Below are positions 60,486-64,000 of a DNA stretch of 64,000 nt, one piece after another. Source of the DNA: Bradyrhizobium sp. 4 (GTDB taxonomy: Bacteria; Pseudomonadota; Alphaproteobacteria; Rhizobiales; Xanthobacteraceae); the NCBI RefSeq assembly GCF_023100905.1, contig NZ_CP064686.1, forward strand, positions 682,001 to 746,000, in the 5' to 3' direction. A program made the translations under genes and the position numbers. A model generated the notes under the pieces. It was not told the origin of the DNA. It ran no database searches and was given only the letters and a program-made list of their open reading frames with translations. Every line of letters begins with the position of its first letter. The first letter of the stretch is position 1.

Positions 60486-61628
60486 ATGGATTTTGATCTG
60501 AACGAGGAGCAGCGGCTTCTCAAGGAAAGCATCGACGGCCTCTTGACCGATTCCTACGATTTCGAGAGCCGCAAGAAGTACATGAAGGAGAAGGGCGGCT
60601 GGAGCAAAGCGGTCTGGGGCAAGCTCGCCGAGCAGGGCCTGCTCGGTCTGCCCTTCGCGGAGGCCGATGGCGGCTTCGGCGGCGGCGGCGTCGAGACCAT
60701 GATCGTGATGGAAGCGCTCGGCAAGGCGCTGGTGCTCGAGCCTTATCTCGCAACCGTCGTGATCGGCGGCGGCTTCCTGCGCCATGCGGGCAGCGATGCG
60801 CAAAAGGCCGCGCATGTGCCCGGCATCGTCGACGGCAGCAAGACGCTCGCCTTTGCCCAGCTCGAGAAGAACTCGCGCTACGATCTCTTCGACGTCTCCA
60901 CGACGGCGAAGAAGAAGGGCGAGGGTTGGGTCATCGACGGCGAGAAGTTCGTCGTGCTCAACGGCGAGAACGCAGATACCCTGATCGTGACCGCGCGCAC
61001 CAGGGGCGAGCGCCGCGACAAGAGCGGCATCGGCGTGTTCCTGGTGCCGGCCAACGCCAAGGGGGTCGCCAAGAAATCGTACCCGACCCAGGACGGTCTG
61101 CACGCCGCCGACCTCACCTTCACCGGCGTCGAGATCGGTGCCGATGCCGTGCTCGGCAATTCCGACGATTCGCTCGCGCTGATCGAGCGTGTGGTCGACG
61201 AAGCCCGCATCGCGCTCTGCGCCGAAGCGGTCGGCCTGATGGACGAGTCTCTGAAGACAACAGTCGAGTACATCAAGACGCGCAAGCAGTTCGGTGTCGC
61301 GATCGGTTCGTTCCAGAGCCTCCAGCACCGCGCCTCCGACATGTTCGTCGCCGCCGAGCAGGCGCGATCGATGTCGATGTTCGCGACCATGGCTGCTGAT
61401 TTCGAGGACGCCAAGGAGCGCAGCAACGCCGTCGCCGCGGCCAAGGTGCAGATCGGCAAGTCGCTGAAGTTCGTCGGACAGCAGGCGATCCAGCTCCACG
61501 GCGGCATCGGCATGACCATGGAGGCGAAGATCGGCCACTACTTCAAGCGCCTGACCATGATCGAGAACAGCTTTGGTGACACCGACTACCACCAGCGCCG
61601 CGTGGCGGACGGTGGCGGGTTGATCTAA
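60486..61628 (+). CDS. pimD: Acyl-CoA dehydrogenase, small-subunit type
   Basis: A 380-residue acyl-CoA dehydrogenase homologue. MDFDLNEEQRLLKESIDGLLTD, TVEYIKTRKQFGVAIGSFQSLQHRASDMFVAAEQAR and AIQLHGGIGMTMEAKIGHYFKRL match the second subunit of paired dehydrogenases such as PimC/PimD. It lies 132 bases after the first subunit with a repeat between. The paired order supports a heteromeric enzyme acting on dicarboxylyl- or acyl-CoA. Confidence 0.93.
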   Translation: MDFDLNEEQRLLKESIDGLLTDSYDFESRKKYMKEKGGWSKAVWGKLAEQGLLGLPFAEADGGFGGGGVETMIVMEALGKALVLEPYLATVVIGGGFLRHAGSDAQKAAHVPGIVDGSKTLAFAQLEKNSRYDLFDVSTTAKKKGEGWVIDGEKFVVLNGENADTLIVTARTRGERRDKSGIGVFLVPANAKGVAKKSYPTQDGLHAADLTFTGVEIGADAVLGNSDDSLALIERVVDEARIALCAEAVGLMDESLKTTVEYIKTRKQFGVAIGSFQSLQHRASDMFVAAEQARSMSMFATMAADFEDAKERSNAVAAAKVQIGKSLKFVGQQAIQLHGGIGMTMEAKIGHYFKRLTMIENSFGDTDYHQRRVADGGGLI

Positions 61629-61638
61629 GCGCCACCGC

Positions 61639-61724
61639 CGTCATTGCGAGGAGCGTAGCGACGAAGCAATCCAGACTTTCTCCGCCGAAAGATCCTGGAT
61701 TGCTTCGCTGCGCTCGCAATGACG
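61639..61724. repeat. 86-bp palindromic intergenic repeat, family A copy 2
   Basis: CGTCATTGCGAGGAGCGTAG at the left and CGCTGCGCTCGCAATGACG at the right, with GAAGCAATCCAG and CTGGATTGCTTC inner arms. Same length as the copy at 9197-9282 but in the opposite internal orientation. It lies 29 bases before the SDR start. Confidence 0.88.
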
Positions 61725-61753
61725 CAGTCAACGGAATCAACGGAGCAACAACA

Positions 61754-62527
61754 ATGAAAAACACCCCGTTCGATCTTACCGGCAAGGTCGCCGTGGTCAC
61801 CGGCTCCAGCCGCGGCATCGGCCGCTCATCCGCGGAGTTGCTGGCAAAGCTCGGCGCCAAAGTGGTCGTCTCCTCGCGCAAGGCCGACGCGTGCCAGGAG
61901 GTCGCCGACGGCATCAAGGCGGCCGGTGGTGACGCCACCGTCATCCCCTGCAACATCGCGCGCAAGCAAGAGGTCGAGGCGCTGATCGCGGGTGCGACCA
62001 AGCACTATGGCAAGATCGACGTCCTCGTCTGCAACGCCGCGGTGAATCCGTATTACGGCCCGCTGCTCGACATCACCGACGAAGCCTTCGACAAGATCAT
62101 GGGCAGCAACGTCAAGAGCAACATCTGGCTCTCCGCGCTGGCGATCCCGCAGATGGCCGAGCGTGGCAACGGCTCCGTCGTCATCATCTCCTCGATCGGC
62201 GGCCTGCGCGGTTCGACCGTGATCGGCGCCTACGGCATCTCCAAGGCCGCCGACTTCGCGCTGTGTCGTTCGCTCGCCGGCGAATGGGGCCCGAAAGGCG
62301 TCCGCGTCAACTGCATCGCGCCCGGCCTGATCAAGACCGACTTCGCCCGTGCGCTGTGGGAAGACGAAGCGAATCTGAAACGCCGCACCGCCACCACACC
62401 TCTTCGCCGCATCGGCGAACCCGACGAAATCGCGGGCGCAGTGGCCTACCTCGCCTCCGACGCGTCGAGCTTCATGACCGGACAGACCATCGTCATCGAC
62501 GGCGGCGTGACCACGGCGGCGGCGTAG
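61754..62527 (+). CDS. SDR family oxidoreductase
   Basis: A 257-residue short-chain dehydrogenase. VAVVTGSSRGIGRSSAELLAKLGA is the NAD(P) site, CNAAVNPYYGP follows, and the catalytic set is Ser in VIISSIGGL plus YGISKAA. The C-terminus GQTIVIDGGVTTAAA is standard. The ATG at 61754 is chosen for family length. It follows the dehydrogenases and may be the last gene of the pim operon (position of pimE), acting on a hydroxyacyl- or ketoacyl-CoA, though the substrate is not known. Confidence 0.92.
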   Translation: MKNTPFDLTGKVAVVTGSSRGIGRSSAELLAKLGAKVVVSSRKADACQEVADGIKAAGGDATVIPCNIARKQEVEALIAGATKHYGKIDVLVCNAAVNPYYGPLLDITDEAFDKIMGSNVKSNIWLSALAIPQMAERGNGSVVIISSIGGLRGSTVIGAYGISKAADFALCRSLAGEWGPKGVRVNCIAPGLIKTDFARALWEDEANLKRRTATTPLRRIGEPDEIAGAVAYLASDASSFMTGQTIVIDGGVTTAAA

Positions 62528-62540
62528 GTCTCTCAGCTGA

Positions 62541-62666
62541 TCGTCCCGGCGAAGGCCGGGACCTATAACCACAGGGAGTGGTTTGACGAAGTCTGGTCGT
62601 GCTGGATCGGCATCGTGCGCAATCGATGGATCACGCGGTATGGGCCCCGGCCTTCGCCGGGACGAC
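62541..62666. repeat. Palindromic intergenic repeat, family B copy 2
   Basis: TCGTCCCGGCGAAGGCCGGG at the left is mirrored by CCCGGCCTTCGCCGGGACGA at the right; CAGCTG flanks extend the symmetry. Same family as 59024-59143. It lies between the SDR gene and glpK and could help end the pim transcript. Confidence 0.85.
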
Positions 62667-62777
62667 AGCTGAGCCCTTCTTGACCTTCCCGCCCTAATCC
62701 GCTCCCTTTGGCGCGACACAATGATCCCTCCCGGGACAACGCCAAGAAAACAACCAGCAAACCCCAAGGGTGCTTCC

Positions 62778-64000
62778 ATGTCTTTCGTCCTTGCCATCGA
62801 CCAGGGCACCACCTCCTCGCGCGCGATCGTGTTTCGCGGCGACATTTCCATTGCGGCGAAGGCGCAAGCCGAGTTTCCGCAGCATTTCCCCGCCTCGGGC
62901 TGGGTCGAGCACGAGCCCGAGGACATCTGGACCTCGACCGTGACGGTCTGCCGCGACGCGATCGCGCAGGCCGGCATCAGCGCAAAGGACATCGCCGCGA
63001 TCGGGATCACCAACCAGCGCGAGACCACCGTGGTGTGGGACCGCGCCACCGGGCAGGCCGTGCACCGCGCCATCGTCTGGCAGGACCGCCGCACCGCCGA
63101 CATCTGCGCGAGACTGAAAGCCGACGGCCGCGAGCCCGTGATCTCGCAGAAGACCGGCCTGATCATTGATCCCTATTTCTCCGGCACCAAGGTCGCCTGG
63201 ATTCTCGACCACGTCCCCGGCGCGCGGGCGCGCGCCGCGCGCGGCGAATTGATGTTCGGCACCGTCGATTGCTATCTGCTGTGGCGCCTCACCGGCGGCA
63301 AGGTGCACGCCACCGATGCCACCAACGCCTCGCGCACGCTGCTGTTCAACATCCACACCGGCCAGTGGGACGACGAACTGCTCGAGATCATCGGCGTGCC
63401 GCGCTCGATGCTGCCCGAGGTGAAGGATTCCTCCGCCCGTTTCGGCGAGAGCACGCCGGACCTGTTCGGCGGCGCGATTGCGATCTCCGGCATCGCCGGC
63501 GACCAGCAGGCCGCGACCATCGGCCAGGCCTGCTTCCGCCCGGGCATGATGAAGTCCACCTACGGCACCGGCTGCTTCGCCCTGCTCAACACCGGCACGA
63601 CGCCCGTGGCCTCGAAGAACAAGCTGCTCACCACCATCGCCTACCAGCTCGGTGGCAAACGCACCTACGCGCTCGAAGGCTCGATCTTCGTCGCGGGCAG
63701 CGCGGTACAGTGGCTGCGAGACGGCCTCGGCATCATCAAGCACGCCGCCGAGACCGGACCGCTCGCCGATCAGTCCGACTCCATGCAGAGCGTGTATCTG
63801 GTGCCGGCCTTCGTCGGCATGGGCGCGCCGTACTGGAATCCGCGCGTGCGCGGCGCGCTGTTCGGCCTCACCCGCAACACCGGCCCGGCCGAGCTTGCCC
63901 ACGCCGCGCTCGAAAGCGTCTGCTACCAGACGTTTGATCTCTGGGCCGCCATGCGCGCCGACTGGCCGAGCTCGGAAACCGCAAGCGTCGTGCTCCGCGT
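62778..64000 (+). CDS. glpK: Glycerol kinase, 3' end outside the window
   Basis: The first 407 residues of a glycerol kinase. SFVLAIDQGTTSSRAIVFRGD is the phosphate-1 motif, GITNQRETTVVWDRATG and AIVWQDRRTADIC the substrate region, TVDCYLLWRLTGGKVHATDATNASRTLLFN and GIAGDQQAATIGQACFRPGMMKSTYGTGCF complete the FGGY fold. It phosphorylates glycerol to sn-glycerol 3-phosphate. AAGGG lies nine bases before the ATG. About 90 more residues are expected beyond base 64000. Confidence 0.96.
   Translation, partial: MSFVLAIDQGTTSSRAIVFRGDISIAAKAQAEFPQHFPASGWVEHEPEDIWTSTVTVCRDAIAQAGISAKDIAAIGITNQRETTVVWDRATGQAVHRAIVWQDRRTADICARLKADGREPVISQKTGLIIDPYFSGTKVAWILDHVPGARARAARGELMFGTVDCYLLWRLTGGKVHATDATNASRTLLFNIHTGQWDDELLEIIGVPRSMLPEVKDSSARFGESTPDLFGGAIAISGIAGDQQAATIGQACFRPGMMKSTYGTGCFALLNTGTTPVASKNKLLTTIAYQLGGKRTYALEGSIFVAGSAVQWLRDGLGIIKHAAETGPLADQSDSMQSVYLVPAFVGMGAPYWNPRVRGALFGLTRNTGPAELAHAALESVCYQTFDLWAAMRADWPSSETASVVLR

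Noticed and set aside
59024..62666. Repeated palindromes as a possible CRISPR array
   Set aside because: Copies belong to different families, are separated by genes, and have no regular spacers or cas genes.
1..64000. tRNA, rRNA or insertion sequence genes
   Set aside because: No cloverleaf-like sequence, rRNA segment or transposase reading frame was recognised by eye in either strand; small RNAs cannot be excluded.

Overview
The window looks like a chromosomal segment of a Bradyrhizobium-like alphaproteobacterium (Nitrobacteraceae, close to Rhodopseudomonas). The reasons are high GC with strong C/G third-position bias, many branched-chain-amino-acid-type ABC transporters and acyl-CoA enzymes, gene sets known from Rhodopseudomonas palustris (hydroxycinnamate cou/tar and pimelate pim genes), and several families of palindromic intergenic repeats. 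No rRNA, tRNA, CRISPR array, phage or insertion sequence was recognised. Names and functions come from motif reading and memory of families, not from database searches.

Region 1 (about 1-23.7 kb) is mixed chromosomal content: a class III cyclase/ATPase/TPR protein possibly cut by the left edge, an OpgC-type membrane protein, an orphan ABC solute-binding protein, an acyl-CoA synthetase/dehydrogenase pair, an MFS transporter, a zinc-ribbon MBL protein, a MetX-like hydrolase with a fatty-acid desaturase, and two separate WYL-regulator/glutathione-transferase modules. It also holds a crotonase lacking the usual catalytic glutamates, a cyclic-nucleotide-gated potassium channel split by one in-frame TGA, and a membrane-anchored TAXI-type binding protein without permeases.

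Region 2 (about 23.9-41.4 kb) is an aromatic-acid supercluster. A minus-strand operon encodes a crotonase (couA-like), a feruloyl/p-coumaroyl-CoA synthetase (couB-like), an SDR, a 4-hydroxybenzoyl-CoA-type thioesterase and an ABC binding protein (couP-like). A TRAP transporter (tarPQM-like) with a DUF3237 gene diverges from pobA (4-hydroxybenzoate 3-monooxygenase). A permease/ATPase set with a fused LivM-LivG protein diverges from a MarR regulator (couR-like). Together they would import hydroxycinnamates, activate them to CoA esters, shorten the side chain to the 4-hydroxybenzoate level and hydroxylate it to protocatechuate. A higBA-type toxin-antitoxin pair with a perfect 38-bp palindrome sits between the tar and cou operons. 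A/T-rich inverted repeats lie in front of the transcription units.

Region 3 (41.5-45.1 kb) holds a PAS-GGDEF-EAL protein and a glycerate 2-kinase. Region 4 (45.2-62.5 kb) matches the R. palustris pim (dicarboxylate beta-oxidation) gene order: bifunctional hydratase/dehydrogenase, CoA ligase, thiolase, two acyl-CoA dehydrogenases and an SDR. It diverges from an IclR regulator followed by livG-livF-livH-livM and three paralogous solute-binding proteins. A perfect 19-bp palindrome lies between the IclR gene and pimF. Most gene junctions of the pim operon carry palindromic repeats. The window ends inside glpK (glycerol kinase).
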